Below are positions 26,753 to 38,689 of a stretch of DNA of 64,000 nt, piece by piece. Position 1 is the stretch's first letter. Every line of letters starts with the position of its first letter. The stretch spans positions 34,452-98,451 of the forward strand of contig PANQ01000021.1 of NCBI GenBank assembly GCA_002707685.1, written 5' to 3'. Below the pieces are notes generated by a model. That model was not told where the DNA came from and did no database searches. It saw only the letters and a list, made by a program, of their open reading frames with translations. Position numbers and translations under genes: made by a program. Origin of the DNA: Porticoccus sp. (lineage in GTDB: Bacteria > Pseudomonadota > Gammaproteobacteria > Pseudomonadales > Porticoccaceae).

Positions 26753-27406
26753 CTACTTCTGTTTGGTGTAGATGGTCGTCAATAAATCCTGCAGCTCATC
26801 TGTTGTAAAGGGGGAGCCCTCGCGGGCCTGGTATCCCTGAATAAAACCGGGGAGGAATCGCATGAGGGCCGCCATATCTTCGGGGTAGCGAGCAGTGTGC
26901 TGGAAATTCCTCAGTCGCAATTCCCTGTCCAGTGGCTTGTGGTATATCTTCATGTCGGCAATATCGATAAGTCCCAGCCGATTTTCCGGCGTGACAACAA
27001 TATTTCCCATGTGCAATGAGCGGAAATGAATGCCCTGTTCATGCAACTCCCGGATAAACCTGCCCAGTTTGTTGATGAGGATGAGGTCTATATTGTCGCC
27101 AAGCTTCTTGAGCGTTTTGCCGGTTAACGGGGAGTAATGCACAGCGGTTCGGTGAATGCATGGAATGCGTAACAGCTCAATCACCGTCACTGTGGGGATC
27201 CCTTTTTCGAGCAGCTTCTGCGCATTGCGAATAAACCGCTTCGAGTAAGGGTATATCCGGGCCAATGATAAGAGGTGTCTCGCCCGAAACAGCTTCAAGT
27301 AGGTGCCATCGGATAAAAGTAAGACTTTTTCACCGAAAGGGTCCGACTCAATCACGGTGGCACCTTCCCGGAGGACCTGATACTCCTGCTTGGTCAGTTT
27401 TTTCAT
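26753..27406 (-). CDS. LPS kinase-fold protein (PA4998-like)
   Basis: A 217-residue member of the WaaP/Kdo-kinase superfamily. The ATP-site segment is TYLKLFRARHLLS. The catalytic loop reads IHFRSLHMGNIVV, in which the usual HxDLxxxN has Ser in place of Asp but keeps the Asn, followed by the metal Asp in LGLIDIADM. This FRSLHxGN form is typical of the PA4998 group as I recall it. CGGAG precedes ATG 27406. First gene of the minus-strand unit with the O-antigen ligase-like protein and GT4; divergent from hldE. Confidence 0.78.
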   Translation of the reverse strand: MKKLTKQEYQVLREGATVIESDPFGEKVLLLSDGTYLKLFRARHLLSLARIYPYSKRFIRNAQKLLEKGIPTVTVIELLRIPCIHRTAVHYSPLTGKTLKKLGDNIDLILINKLGRFIRELHEQGIHFRSLHMGNIVVTPENRLGLIDIADMKIYHKPLDRELRLRNFQHTARYPEDMAALMRFLPGFIQGYQAREGSPFTTDELQDLLTTIYTKQK

Positions 27407-27489
27407 AAGACTCCGGTCCCTGCTGCGGGCCCATTATAAAGGTCGTGCCCTATGGTAAGATACCCTCAATTTACCCTTGGATAATTCCG

Positions 27490-28914
27490 ATGAAATTGAC
27501 TGTTCCTCGCTTTGACAAGGCTCAGGTTCTGGTGGTTGGTGATCTGATGCTGGATCGCTATTGGCATGGCAATACTTCTCGGATATCGCCTGAAGCCCCG
27601 GTGCCGGTTGTCAACGTAGCCCAGTGTGAGGACCGTATGGGCGGTGCAGGCAATGTGGCCCTGAATATTGCCACGCTGGGCGCCGGCGCATCGCTGGTGG
27701 CCATTGTCGGTCGGGATGAAGCCGCCACAGCGTTGCGGGCCCGTCTCGATTCTGCAGGCGTCCACGCGGATCTGCAAGTTTCTGACACAAAACCGACAAT
27801 CACGAAATTGCGGGTGATCAGTCGACACCAGCAATTATTGCGTCTCGATTTTGAGGAAAGCTTTTCAGCAGCGGACTGCGATCAGTTGCCTGCCAAAGCC
27901 GCTTCCCTGTTGGTCAATGTCGGTGTACTGGTGCTGTCCGATTATGCCAAAGGGGCATTGCAACAACCCCAGGAGTTTATTCGTGCCGCCCGGGAGGCGG
28001 GTATTCCCGTGCTGGTGGATCCAAAGGGAACCGATTACGAGCGTTATCGTGGTGCCACACTGCTGACACCCAACTTTGCCGAGTTCGAGTCTGTGGTGGG
28101 GCCCTGTGAAAACGAACAGACACTGGAAGATAAGGGTGCCGCATTACTCGAGCAGCTGGATATCGATGCCCTTTTGATCACTCGCAGTGAGCAGGGGATG
28201 ACCCTGTTGCGCAAGGGGGTGCGGGAACTGCACCTGCCGGCCAGAGCGCGTGAAGTGTTCGATGTTACGGGTGCCGGGGACACCGTTATTTCGGTGTTGG
28301 CCGCTGCACTAGCCGCCGGTGAGAATTTGCCCGAGGCCGTGGCCATGGCCAATATTGCCGCCGGCATCGTGGTGGGTAAACTGGGCACAGCAACCGTCAG
28401 CATGCCAGAGCTGCGCCGCGCCATTCAACAGGAGCAGGGCTTTGAGAGGGGTGTGGTTAATGAAGAGCAGTTAGCCGCCGATGTCGCCGATGCCCGTGCC
28501 CATGGCGAGCGGATTGTATTTACTAACGGTTGTTTCGACATTCTCCATGCCGGTCATGTGGGCTATCTGGAGCAGGCGCGGAAATTGGGTGACCGGCTGG
28601 TTGTTGCGATCAATTCTGATGCCTCCGTGACCCGGCTTAAGGGTGAAGGTCGTCCGATCAACCCGGTAGACCGGCGTATGACGGTTTTGGCGGGCCTGGA
28701 GGCGGTCGACTGGGTGGTCTCTTTTGAAGACGACACCCCGGAGCGGCTGCTTGAGCTGATCCGTCCTGACATCCTCGTGAAAGGGGGTGATTACAGCCGT
28801 GAGCAGGTAGTGGGCTGGCAAATTGTCGAAGGCTATGGTGGCCAGATCGCAGCCCTGGATTTTCTGGACGACTGCTCTACAACGGCTATTGTCAGCAAAA
28901 TTCAGGAAAAGTAA
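27490..28914 (+). CDS. hldE: Bifunctional heptose-7-phosphate kinase/heptose-1-phosphate adenylyltransferase
   Basis: HldE makes ADP-D-glycero-beta-D-manno-heptose, the precursor for WaaC and WaaF. The N-terminal ribokinase-type domain has [13 protein letters not shown] and the anion-hole motif DVTGAGDT at 258-265. The C-terminal nucleotidyltransferase domain has [12 protein letters not shown] at 345-356. The 474-residue length fits E. coli HldE (477). ATG 27490 is chosen over an in-frame upstream ATG at 27445 because the family starts [12 protein letters not shown]. Confidence 0.97.
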   Translation: MKLTVPRFDKAQVLVVGDLMLDRYWHGNTSRISPEAPVPVVNVAQCEDRMGGAGNVALNIATLGAGASLVAIVGRDEAATALRARLDSAGVHADLQVSDTKPTITKLRVISRHQQLLRLDFEESFSAADCDQLPAKAASLLVNVGVLVLSDYAKGALQQPQEFIRAAREAGIPVLVDPKGTDYERYRGATLLTPNFAEFESVVGPCENEQTLEDKGAALLEQLDIDALLITRSEQGMTLLRKGVRELHLPARAREVFDVTGAGDTVISVLAAALAAGENLPEAVAMANIAAGIVVGKLGTATVSMPELRRAIQQEQGFERGVVNEEQLAADVADARAHGERIVFTNGCFDILHAGHVGYLEQARKLGDRLVVAINSDASVTRLKGEGRPINPVDRRMTVLAGLEAVDWVVSFEDDTPERLLELIRPDILVKGGDYSREQVVGWQIVEGYGGQIAALDFLDDCSTTAIVSKIQEK

Positions 28915-28918
28915 GCAG

Positions 28919-28938
28919 TTACTTACTTACTTACTTAC
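28919..28938. repeat. Tetranucleotide repeat (TTAC)5
   Basis: Five perfect TTAC units lie in the short gap between the convergent hldE and aldo/keto reductase genes. On the minus strand they supply the last codons and TAA stop of the reductase. Changing the unit number shifts frame, but every frame of a GTAA array meets TAA within a few codons, so the protein end would barely change. Confidence 0.9.
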
Positions 28939-29721
28939 TGTTGACTGGATAGCCTTGTCAATATTATCTAGCAGGTGAGAGGGGTTAATGGTGCCGATAA
29001 TCGCACTGCTCACGCCGGGATGCTGAAAAATCATCTGGAAGGTTTTTTGCACGGGATCCTCCCCTGTCGTCAGGGTGGCGTGGCCGCTGGCCAGTGCTTT
29101 CTTGATCAGGACGCCTTTGTGCTGTGCCAGGCAATAATCGACCACCGGCAATTCGCGGTCGTACTGAAGATTCCAGGTCACCATGACCGCATCGGATTTT
29201 TCGGCGGCTAGCAGCCCCCCCTCAATGGTTTTTGTGGACATGCCAAAGGCACGAATTTTCCCCTCTGTCTTCAGTTGGGCCAGCATATCCAGGGTGCCGT
29301 AGTCTCGTATGATGGCCTCATCGTTACCATCGGAGTGAACCAGCACGATATCGATCATTTCTGTGCAAAGGCGTCTCAGGCTGCGTTCAACACTGAAACG
29401 GGTGTGTTCCGGGGTGAAATCAAAGAAGGACTTTCCCTGCTCGAACTCCTCGCCGACCTTGCTGCAGATAACCCACGCCTCCCGCTGTCCTTTCAGCAGC
29501 TGGCCCAACCGGGTTTCACTGGTCCCGTAGGCGGGCGCGGTGTCGATCAGGTTAATACCCTGTTCCCGGGCGATGCCGATGAGTTGAGCGGCCTGTTGAT
29601 CATCCGGTATGACAAAGTCATTGGGGTATTTAACACCCTGGTTGCGGCCGAGTTTTACGGTGCCGAGACCGAGAATACTCAGGTCGATGCCAGTGCTCCC
29701 AAAAGGTCTTCTGGGCAGCAC
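28927..29721 (-). CDS. Aldo/keto reductase
   Basis: A 264-residue NAD(P)H-dependent oxidoreductase of the AKR TIM-barrel superfamily. The catalytic tetrad is visible: Asp in INLIDTAPAYG, Tyr in the same motif, Lys in WVICSKVGEE and His in DIVLVHSDG. The start is GTG 29721, two bases after the stop of the upstream oxidoreductase gene with GGAG seven to eight bases before it; an in-frame GTG at 29748 would overlap that gene. A pair of this kind also lies between hldE and waaA in Pseudomonas (PA4992/PA4991). Substrate unknown. Confidence 0.88.
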   Translation of the reverse strand: MLPRRPFGSTGIDLSILGLGTVKLGRNQGVKYPNDFVIPDDQQAAQLIGIAREQGINLIDTAPAYGTSETRLGQLLKGQREAWVICSKVGEEFEQGKSFFDFTPEHTRFSVERSLRRLCTEMIDIVLVHSDGNDEAIIRDYGTLDMLAQLKTEGKIRAFGMSTKTIEGGLLAAEKSDAVMVTWNLQYDRELPVVDYCLAQHKGVLIKKALASGHATLTTGEDPVQKTFQMIFQHPGVSSAIIGTINPSHLLDNIDKAIQSTVSK

Positions 29722-29723
29722 CG

Positions 29724-30950
29724 CTATTCTCCGAAAACCGTATGCCACGGCGTCGTAGCCAGTGGTGGATGTCCGAGAAAACCAAGCTCGGGAATGGGTG
29801 CTGCTGAAGGTTGCAACAGGGATTGCCCCTGTATCAGGGCAATGGCCTGGTCGGCAAGGTTGGGGGTCAGGGTCAGCTTGGTGGGCCAGGCGACCATGAT
29901 ATTCGGGCAGTTCTCTGCCCGAGAGACAAATGCTTTATCGGGGCGGGCAAAATTGCGTTGTCGGGGTTCAGCGCGGTCCACCCGCAAGGTTGCCCACTGT
30001 GCGTTGCCGAGATCGACCCAGGGCATCAATGCAGCTAACTCATCTTTGGCTGCCCCGATCAGTTGTTCAGCTGTTTGGTGAACGCCCTTCTCTGCCAGAC
30101 TGCCCCCCAGATACCAGACCTGAGCGCCGTCGGCGCAGGGGTGGCTGGATATTGTCAGTCGGGGCGTGGCTTCTGTTCCCAGGCAGTGGCCGTAGAACCG
30201 ATGTGGGTAATGGTGTTTGATCATGACCTGATGCAGTGGTCGGCGCTGCATTTGTGGGGCGCTGATGCCGAGTTCGTTGAGCATCGCTTCATTGCCCTGA
30301 CCCGCAGTCAGTACGAATTGGTGAGCGTCGAGCCGACGGCTCTGCTGGTTGTGCTCAAAGTTGATGGCTACAGATTGGTCGCCGTTACGAAGCCAGTGGG
30401 CATGTTGCCAGTCAATCTGAAAAATCCGTTCCGCGCAGTTATCGGCCAGCGCCTTGACCACCGTGGGGACATCGAGAACCATATCCACCAACTGGTAGAG
30501 GCTGCCCTTGAATGCACTGTGCTGGAAAATATCGGGCCGGTCCTTTTTGTCGACCCTGTTGACCCGGCCCCGGGTCGCCTTGCTGGCGAGAAAGGCGGTC
30601 ATCCGCGACAGTGTGCTGCTGCTGGACCACAGATAAAAATGATCGCTGAGAATGGCCGCTCCACGAAGGTCAACGTCGCCTTCACCCGCGAGGCAGGCCC
30701 GCCAGTGATCCGGCATGTCGGCAATGGCTTCCGAGGCACCAGTGAGCCCGCCGCCGAGTGTATATTTTATACCGCCGTGAATCATGCCCTGGCTGGCGGC
30801 TGTCTGATCGCCACCCAGCGCCATTTGCTCAAGCAGTACCGCATTGTAGCCAGCCTCGACCAGCCTGTTGAGCAACCAGAGACCGGCGATACCTCCACCA
30901 ATAATGGCGATATCGCAACTGAGGTCGGTGTGGTTTTGGCTTTTTTCCAT
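29724..30950 (-). CDS. FAD-dependent oxidoreductase (DAO/GlpD-like)
   Basis: A 408-residue flavoprotein. The dinucleotide-binding motif DIAIIGGGIAGLWLLNRLVEAGYNAVLLE is at about residues 13-41, and SQGMIHGGIKYTLGG resembles the DAO/glycerol-3-phosphate dehydrogenase FAD contact. It lacks clear membrane helices. It is translationally coupled to the aldo/keto reductase downstream, so the two may act in one pathway, for example oxidising and reducing a shared small metabolite. The link to LPS is only positional. Confidence 0.85.
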   Translation of the reverse strand: MEKSQNHTDLSCDIAIIGGGIAGLWLLNRLVEAGYNAVLLEQMALGGDQTAASQGMIHGGIKYTLGGGLTGASEAIADMPDHWRACLAGEGDVDLRGAAILSDHFYLWSSSSTLSRMTAFLASKATRGRVNRVDKKDRPDIFQHSAFKGSLYQLVDMVLDVPTVVKALADNCAERIFQIDWQHAHWLRNGDQSVAINFEHNQQSRRLDAHQFVLTAGQGNEAMLNELGISAPQMQRRPLHQVMIKHHYPHRFYGHCLGTEATPRLTISSHPCADGAQVWYLGGSLAEKGVHQTAEQLIGAAKDELAALMPWVDLGNAQWATLRVDRAEPRQRNFARPDKAFVSRAENCPNIMVAWPTKLTLTPNLADQAIALIQGQSLLQPSAAPIPELGFLGHPPLATTPWHTVFGE

Positions 30951-31106
30951 AGAAAATAGAGGGTCTTGTTGCTGCTCGCCGAGCGATGAGTGGTGGGCCG
31001 GTCAGCCATTTGTTTTGACAGGCCACAAAGGCGCTAGTATACCCTGCCCAATATCTTTATGCTTTCCGCAAATCCGCCCATTACAGGGCAGGCAGGAGAC
31101 AATTTT

Positions 31107-32387
31107 TTGGCACGTTTTTTTTATTCAGCATTGTTCTACCTGCTGATACCTCTGATTCTGATACGCCTACTGTGGCGAAGTGCCAAAGCCCCGGAGTATC
31201 GCCGGCGCTGGCCGGAACGCTTTGGTTTTTTGCCGACCACCAACCAGTCTACGACAACAAAAACCATTTGGGTTCATTCGGTATCACTGGGGGAGACGCT
31301 TGCAGCGGTGCCAATGATTCGGCGGCTTCAACAGCGCTATCCCGAGGCGCAACTGGCGGTGACCACGATGACGCCGACCGGCTCAGCCTGTGTCAAAAAC
31401 ACGTTTGGCGATACGGTCTATCACGTCTATGCGCCCTATGACCTTCCCTGTGCGGTGAATCGCTTTTTGCGACGGGTCCGCCCGGACTTGTTGATCATCA
31501 TGGAGACCGAACTCTGGCCCAACCTGATTCACGGCTGTGCCGATCAAGATATCCCTGTGGTGCTGGCCAACGCCCGCCTGTCGGAAAAGTCGGCCCGTGG
31601 TTACCGGCGATTTGCCGCTCTGACGGGGCCGATGTTGCGGAGTATCAATTACGTTGCTGTGCAGCACGAAGAAGACGGCAATCGGTTTCTGGCATTGGGT
31701 TTGCCGGCACCACAACTGCTTGTGACGGGGAATATCAAGTTTGACCTGACGCTGGATGAGCCGATGCGGGCCAGGGCTGCGCGGCTGAAGGCCCAGTGGC
31801 AGGCCGGGTGTGGGCGTCCGATTCTGTTGGTCGCCAGCACACATCGCGGGGAAGATGATATTTTGCTCGATGCTTTTGAGCGGATTCGCCAACATGTCCC
31901 GGCACTGTTGTTGGTGCTGGTGCCCCGGCACCCGGAGCGCTTCGACGACGTGACACAGCGTTGTCTGACGAGGGGGTTAAACACTGTGCGCCGCAGTAGT
32001 GGAAAGCCCCCTGCTGAGACGGATCAGGTACTGATCGGCGATACCATGGGCGAACTGCTGGTGTTTTTTGGTGCCTGCGATATCGCCTTTGTCGGCGGCA
32101 GTCTGGTGCCCACCGGCGGCCACAACCTGATTGAACCGGCAGCCTGGCAGGTGCCGGTATTGAGTGGCCCACACCTGTTTAATTTTGCCGATGCTTCCAG
32201 GTTGTTGCTGGAGGCCGGCGGCATGGCGATCTGCAAAGATGCCCGATCAATTGCTGACAGCGTGACGTTGCTGCTGGGCGACCCCGAAACTGCCGCCCAG
32301 ATGGGGGTGGCAGCAAAAATCGTGGCCGAGAAGAATCGCGGTGCGCTTGATCGGTTATTGGCGGTTATCGAACGCCAGCCTTGGTAA
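31107..32387 (+). CDS. waaA: 3-deoxy-D-manno-octulosonic acid (Kdo) transferase
   Basis: WaaA transfers Kdo from CMP-Kdo to lipid IVA at the inner membrane. The N-terminus ARFFYSALFYLLIPLILIRLLWRSAKAPEYRRRWPERFG is the characteristic membrane anchor and acceptor site, with the catalytic Glu region VHSVSLGETLAA. The donor domain includes LIMETELWPNL and GGSLVPTGGHNLIEPA. TTG 31107 is chosen over ATG 31059: AGGAG lies eight bases before it and it gives 426 residues, close to the E. coli length. The 3' end overlaps that of convergent tolC by 23 bases. Confidence 0.95.
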   Translation: MARFFYSALFYLLIPLILIRLLWRSAKAPEYRRRWPERFGFLPTTNQSTTTKTIWVHSVSLGETLAAVPMIRRLQQRYPEAQLAVTTMTPTGSACVKNTFGDTVYHVYAPYDLPCAVNRFLRRVRPDLLIIMETELWPNLIHGCADQDIPVVLANARLSEKSARGYRRFAALTGPMLRSINYVAVQHEEDGNRFLALGLPAPQLLVTGNIKFDLTLDEPMRARAARLKAQWQAGCGRPILLVASTHRGEDDILLDAFERIRQHVPALLLVLVPRHPERFDDVTQRCLTRGLNTVRRSSGKPPAETDQVLIGDTMGELLVFFGACDIAFVGGSLVPTGGHNLIEPAAWQVPVLSGPHLFNFADASRLLLEAGGMAICKDARSIADSVTLLLGDPETAAQMGVAAKIVAEKNRGALDRLLAVIERQPW

Positions 32388-33780
32388 CATTGATGGCGGG
32401 GTCCAGCCAGGCATTGAGCTGATAAATGTCTTCCGGACTCAATTGACCGGCTACTTCCTTCAGGCGCAACAGGCTGCCGATATAATCGAAACGTGCATTA
32501 GCGTAGTCGCGGCGTGCCTGGTAGAGGTTTTGCTGGGCGAGCAGCACATCGACAATGTTGCGAGTCCCCGCATCATAGCCGGCCTGCGTTGCTTCCAGCG
32601 CACTGGCTGCCGAGGTGATAGCCTGGTTTCTGGCGTTGACCCGGGCTTTGTCGGTGAGAACGGACAGGTGTTGGGAGCGGGCCTGCTGCACAGTGTTGCG
32701 TTGTGCGCCGGTAAAAATTTCCTTTGCTTCAACCGATTGATGAAAGGCCTGCCGGCGCTCGGCGCTGATCAGACCCCCGGTAAAAATGGGGATAGTCAGC
32801 TGCAGCCCCACCACATGGCCGTCCTGCTTGGTTTCCGACGGGCTGATGTAATACGGGTTGGGGGGATCACGGATATCCCGCCCTCTAAATTCACTTTTTG
32901 ACTGATCGTCAAAATAGGATATCGAGCCCGACAAAGTGGGGGCATGCTCGTATTTTTTCGAGTTGGCGTTTTCTTCGGCTGCATCCCGCTGGTATTTGGT
33001 GGCCTGCAGTGTGAAGTTATTCTGCAGGGCAAACTGAACCCAGTCTTCGCGGCTGAGGGGTTGGGGATCGACAATCGGGAAATCCGGCATCAGACCCGCC
33101 AGTTGTTCATACCGCTGGCCGGTGAGTACGGTTAAACCCTCAAAGGCGATATCCAGTGCACCGCGGATTTCCAGGGTGTTTACCTTGGCACTATCAAAGG
33201 CCGCCTGAGCTTCGTGGACATCGGTAATGGGCAGCAGGCCCACTTCGAAGCGTTCTGTGGTTTGTTCGAGTTGCCGCTGGATGGCTTTTTGTTCGGCCAG
33301 GGCCGTTTCCAGATTTTCTCTGGCCCGCAGAACCTCAAAATAGGCGTCGGCAGTGCGGAGGATCAGGAGCTGCTGATCGGCGGCAAACTGCAGCCGGGCC
33401 TGTTCGCTGAGCGCCTTGCCCTGCTGAAAGGTGAACCAGGCGGGCAGGTCGAAAATTGGCTGTGTCAGGCTGATGGAATAGCCCTTTGTATCCGTATCCG
33501 TATGACCCTCACGACCGAAGACAGCGCCCTGTCCCAGCACGGTGGTGTTTGCTCCGTCAGACTCCAGTTCTTCGTACTCGCCTCTTGCGGTAATTTGTGG
33601 CAGCAGGCCGGCACGGGCAATATTTTTTGACTCACTGCCCGCCCGGAATGCAGCCTGAGCGGCCCGCAATTGTGGGTCGTGTTCCACCGCCTGTTCATAA
33701 ATCTGAGACAGCGTCTCGCCGACGGCAAAAGGGCTGATCAAAACCAGTGCCAGACAGCGTAGATATTTCAAAGGGTGCAT
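32365..33780 (-). CDS. tolC: TolC-family outer membrane channel protein
   Basis: A 471-residue outer-membrane efflux channel that docks with tripartite efflux pumps and type I secretion systems. A signal peptide (MHPLKYLRCLALVLISPFAVG) is followed by two repeated OEP halves: LSQIYEQAVEHDPQLRAAQAAFRAG, YFEVLRARENLETALAEQKAIQRQL, and later YDAGTRNIVDVLLAQQNLYQARRDYANARFDYI. ATG 33780 follows AAGGA at six bases; an upstream in-frame ATG at 33795 is less likely. The C-terminus is short, without the long tail of E. coli TolC. Confidence 0.93.
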   Translation of the reverse strand: MHPLKYLRCLALVLISPFAVGETLSQIYEQAVEHDPQLRAAQAAFRAGSESKNIARAGLLPQITARGEYEELESDGANTTVLGQGAVFGREGHTDTDTKGYSISLTQPIFDLPAWFTFQQGKALSEQARLQFAADQQLLILRTADAYFEVLRARENLETALAEQKAIQRQLEQTTERFEVGLLPITDVHEAQAAFDSAKVNTLEIRGALDIAFEGLTVLTGQRYEQLAGLMPDFPIVDPQPLSREDWVQFALQNNFTLQATKYQRDAAEENANSKKYEHAPTLSGSISYFDDQSKSEFRGRDIRDPPNPYYISPSETKQDGHVVGLQLTIPIFTGGLISAERRQAFHQSVEAKEIFTGAQRNTVQQARSQHLSVLTDKARVNARNQAITSAASALEATQAGYDAGTRNIVDVLLAQQNLYQARRDYANARFDYIGSLLRLKEVAGQLSPEDIYQLNAWLDPAINVTKAGVR

Positions 33781-34074
33781 CGGAAATCCTTCCATCAGGT
33801 GGCTTGTCAGCGCGAGAGTCTAGCAGATTTTGAACATTGGAACATGGCCCTGTCCTTGGAGCTGGGTTTCGAAATAGCCTGCGCAGCTGATGAGGTTTCA
33901 GGTATTGTGAATGCTGGGAGTGACATGAGTTTGAGTCAGGAAAATTTGCCGGTTGGCCGTTTTTTGATGAGAGGATGTGCTGGTGGCGTGCTGGCCGTCA
34001 AGAGCCGTTTATTGCCCCTGAAAGCATGACCCGCGAATGGGTATCGGTTACAGTGTAAAAAAAGGGGGTTGGCT

Positions 34075-34680
34075 ATGTCCGAGGCGGATCGCTACACAGG
34101 GAAGGATGTCGAGGTGCTCGGCCGTGAACAGCTGTTTCGTGGCTTTTTCTCGATGATAAAACTGACCCTGCGCCATAAACTGTTCTCCGGCGACTGGTCA
34201 GAGCCCATTGTGCGGGAATTATTCGAGCGGGGCAGTTGCGTGGGTGTGCTGCTCTATGATCCACAACATGAACTATTGGCTCTGGCGGAGCAGTTTCGTG
34301 TGGGGGCGCTGGAGGGCGCCGAAAGCCCCTGGTTATATGAGGTGGTTGCCGGGATGGTTGAACCGGGTGAACAACTCGAAGAGGTGGCCAGACGCGAGAC
34401 CCTTGAGGAGGCGGATCTGATTCCCGATCGGCTGCTGCCGATCTGCGATTACTGGGTCAGCCCTGGTAATACCAGCGAGCGCATGTATCTGTTCTGCGCA
34501 CTGCTGGACTTGAGTGCAGCGGGTGGCATTTACGGGCTGGATCATGAGTCGGAGGATATTAAGCTCCATGTTATGTCGCGGGCCGAGGCTTTTGACCTAC
34601 TTGATGAAGGCCAGTGCAATAATGCAGCAACAACAATCAGTTTGATGTGGTTGCGCATGAACTATCCACATATTGTGTGA
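34075..34680 (+). CDS. nudF: ADP-ribose pyrophosphatase (Nudix hydrolase)
   Basis: A 201-residue Nudix hydrolase that cleaves ADP-ribose to AMP and ribose 5-phosphate. The Nudix box GMVEPGEQLEEVARRETLEEADL spans 93-115 and fits Gx5Ex7REUxEExGU except that the last Gly is Ala. WLYEVVAG and SPGNTSERMYLF are typical of NudF/AspP. AGGGGG lies seven bases before ATG 34075. It opens the block nudF-DUF1249-cpdA-yqiA-parE, the usual order in gammaproteobacteria. Confidence 0.93.
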   Translation: MSEADRYTGKDVEVLGREQLFRGFFSMIKLTLRHKLFSGDWSEPIVRELFERGSCVGVLLYDPQHELLALAEQFRVGALEGAESPWLYEVVAGMVEPGEQLEEVARRETLEEADLIPDRLLPICDYWVSPGNTSERMYLFCALLDLSAAGGIYGLDHESEDIKLHVMSRAEAFDLLDEGQCNNAATTISLMWLRMNYPHIV

Positions 34681-34738
34681 CGGGGTACGCCATTTCTGAT
34701 GCCGGGGAACAAAGCCTCTAAAAATGTGACTGAGTACA

Positions 34739-35215
34739 GTGATTGCCAAGATGAAAGTACGCTACAAAGTAGACCTGATCGGGTATATGGCCGAATGTGA
34801 TGCGAATTACATGCGGCTCATGAAGCTATTTCCCGGCATGACGGATGGTGGCGAGCGCAGAATCGGTCTGTGTCACGACGGTGAGCATGTATTGCGGTTG
34901 ATTGCGCGCGAGCAGACCGCTTACACCACGCTGCTTGAACTGTCTCAGGGCGCCCGGGATGGTGGCAGAGATGGTTGGTTTAAACTGCCGATACTGAAGT
35001 TGCGTCTTTATCACGATGCCCGCGTTGCAGAGGTGTTGTCTTGGGAGGGTGTCCGGCAAATCAGGCCTCGTTACGATTATCCCAACCGGCAGATGTATCA
35101 TCAGGATGAAAAGGCACAATGGAATCGTTTTTTGGGAGAGTGGTTATCCCATTGCCTGAAATATGGTTATCATCTGGAGCCGTTATTCGGCGAAACGCCA
35201 TACGGATGCGACTGA
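34739..35215 (+). CDS. yqiB: DUF1249 (YqiB-like) protein
   Basis: A 158-residue protein of the DUF1249 family. It has YKVDLIGYMAECDANYMRLMKLFP at the N-terminus and LRLYHDARVAEVLSWEG, YPNRQMYHQDEKAQWNRFLGEWLSHCL in the middle and C-terminal parts. Function is unknown. It stands between nudF and cpdA as in E. coli and Pseudomonas. Start is GTG 34739 or ATG 34751; neither has a strong ribosome binding site. Confidence 0.88.
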   Translation: MIAKMKVRYKVDLIGYMAECDANYMRLMKLFPGMTDGGERRIGLCHDGEHVLRLIAREQTAYTTLLELSQGARDGGRDGWFKLPILKLRLYHDARVAEVLSWEGVRQIRPRYDYPNRQMYHQDEKAQWNRFLGEWLSHCLKYGYHLEPLFGETPYGCD

Positions 35216-35260
35216 CTGGCTTGCCGTTGCCAGTGAGTATTAAAGGGGAGTCGAATCATC

Positions 35261-36058
35261 TTGCAGCACAGCACCCGGCACATTGCCCGAATACTGCAAT
35301 TATCGGATAGCCATCTCGGGCCCGGTCGTGATTTCAAATTGGCGGGCATCAACACTTATCAGAGTCTTGGTCAGGTGCTGAAGGCCCTGCCCGACCAGGA
35401 TGTGGCGCCTGAGCTGTTGGCGGTGACCGGGGATATTGCCGGTGACGGTGATGAAGCTGCATACCATTTATTCAATGAAGTCATGGCAGAACAACCCCGG
35501 TCTTTTGCCTGGCTGCCGGGCAATCACGACGACTTCCCGCTGATGCGCAAAGTACTCCGTCAGCCGTTCAGGCGAGTCGTCGAACTGGGTAACTGGGTGG
35601 CAATTTTTCTGGTCAGTGCCCAGGCGGATGAGGTGGGGGGGCACTTGTCTGAGACCGAATTGGCTGAGTTGGCAGACCTGCTGCATCGCTACCGCGATGA
35701 GTATGTCCTGTTGTTTATGCACCATATGCCGGTTGAAATCAGCTGCCGGTGGCTCGACAAACACCGGGTTGGCAACCATGGACAACTGGCTGAGCTGGTG
35801 GCCAGGTGTCCCGGGGTCAGGGCACTTTTTGCCGGCCATGTACACCAGGCATTTTCGATCTCCTGGCAGGGCGTGGGTGTGCACAGTGCTCCTTCGACCT
35901 GTTTTCAGTTTGCCCCGGGCAGTGATGGTTTCGAATTGTCCGAGCAGCCCCCGGGCTATCGCTGGATTGATCTCTACTCGGATGGCCGCCTGAAAACCGG
36001 TGAAGGTTTCGTTGCCGGTGTGGAGCAGCAGGTGGACCATCGCTGCAGTGGGTACTGA
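35261..36058 (+). CDS. cpdA: 3',5'-cyclic-AMP phosphodiesterase
   Basis: A 265-residue class III metallophosphoesterase that hydrolyses cAMP and so limits CRP/Vfr-type signalling. The metal-binding motifs are all present: D16-S-H18 in QLSDSHL, D58 in TGDIAGDG, G-N88-H89-D90 in LPGNHDD, MHHMP and GHVHQ. The start is TTG 35261 with GGGGAG ten bases upstream; no nearby ATG would preserve the first metal motif. It is preceded by the DUF1249 gene and followed by a possible promoter for yqiA-parE. Confidence 0.93.
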   Translation: MQHSTRHIARILQLSDSHLGPGRDFKLAGINTYQSLGQVLKALPDQDVAPELLAVTGDIAGDGDEAAYHLFNEVMAEQPRSFAWLPGNHDDFPLMRKVLRQPFRRVVELGNWVAIFLVSAQADEVGGHLSETELAELADLLHRYRDEYVLLFMHHMPVEISCRWLDKHRVGNHGQLAELVARCPGVRALFAGHVHQAFSISWQGVGVHSAPSTCFQFAPGSDGFELSEQPPGYRWIDLYSDGRLKTGEGFVAGVEQQVDHRCSGY

Positions 36059-36100
36059 TATTTTCTGATCGTTAGGGCAGTTGGGCATGACCGTCACAGT

Positions 36101-36129
36101 CTGTCACTGTCCATCGATAGCGTTATAAT
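36101..36129 (+). promoter_or_regulatory. Possible sigma-70 promoter for yqiA-parE
   Basis: A perfect TATAAT -10 (36124-36129) lies 17 bases downstream of CTGTCA (36101-36106), which matches four of six -35 positions. It sits in the only gap between cpdA and yqiA and would give a leader of about 30 bases. Confidence 0.5.
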
Positions 36130-36165
36130 CCCTCCTCGATTGCTGCTGCAGGCTGTATTTCAATC

Positions 36166-38627
<2,462 letters not shown>

Positions 38628-38689
38628 GCCCTGGCCAATGAGTAAGTGCGCGGTATGATTCGACGGAATGTTTCCGGGGAGAAAATTCC

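Noticed and set aside
30063..30959. 298-codon plus-strand frame opposite the FAD oxidoreductase gene
   Set aside because: The minus strand encodes a clear FAD-binding protein; this frame shows no domain.
33775..34029. Plus-strand 84-codon frame between tolC and nudF
   Set aside because: It runs antisense over the tolC start and the divergent promoter region, has no ribosome binding site and resembles no family I know. The gap is more likely regulatory.
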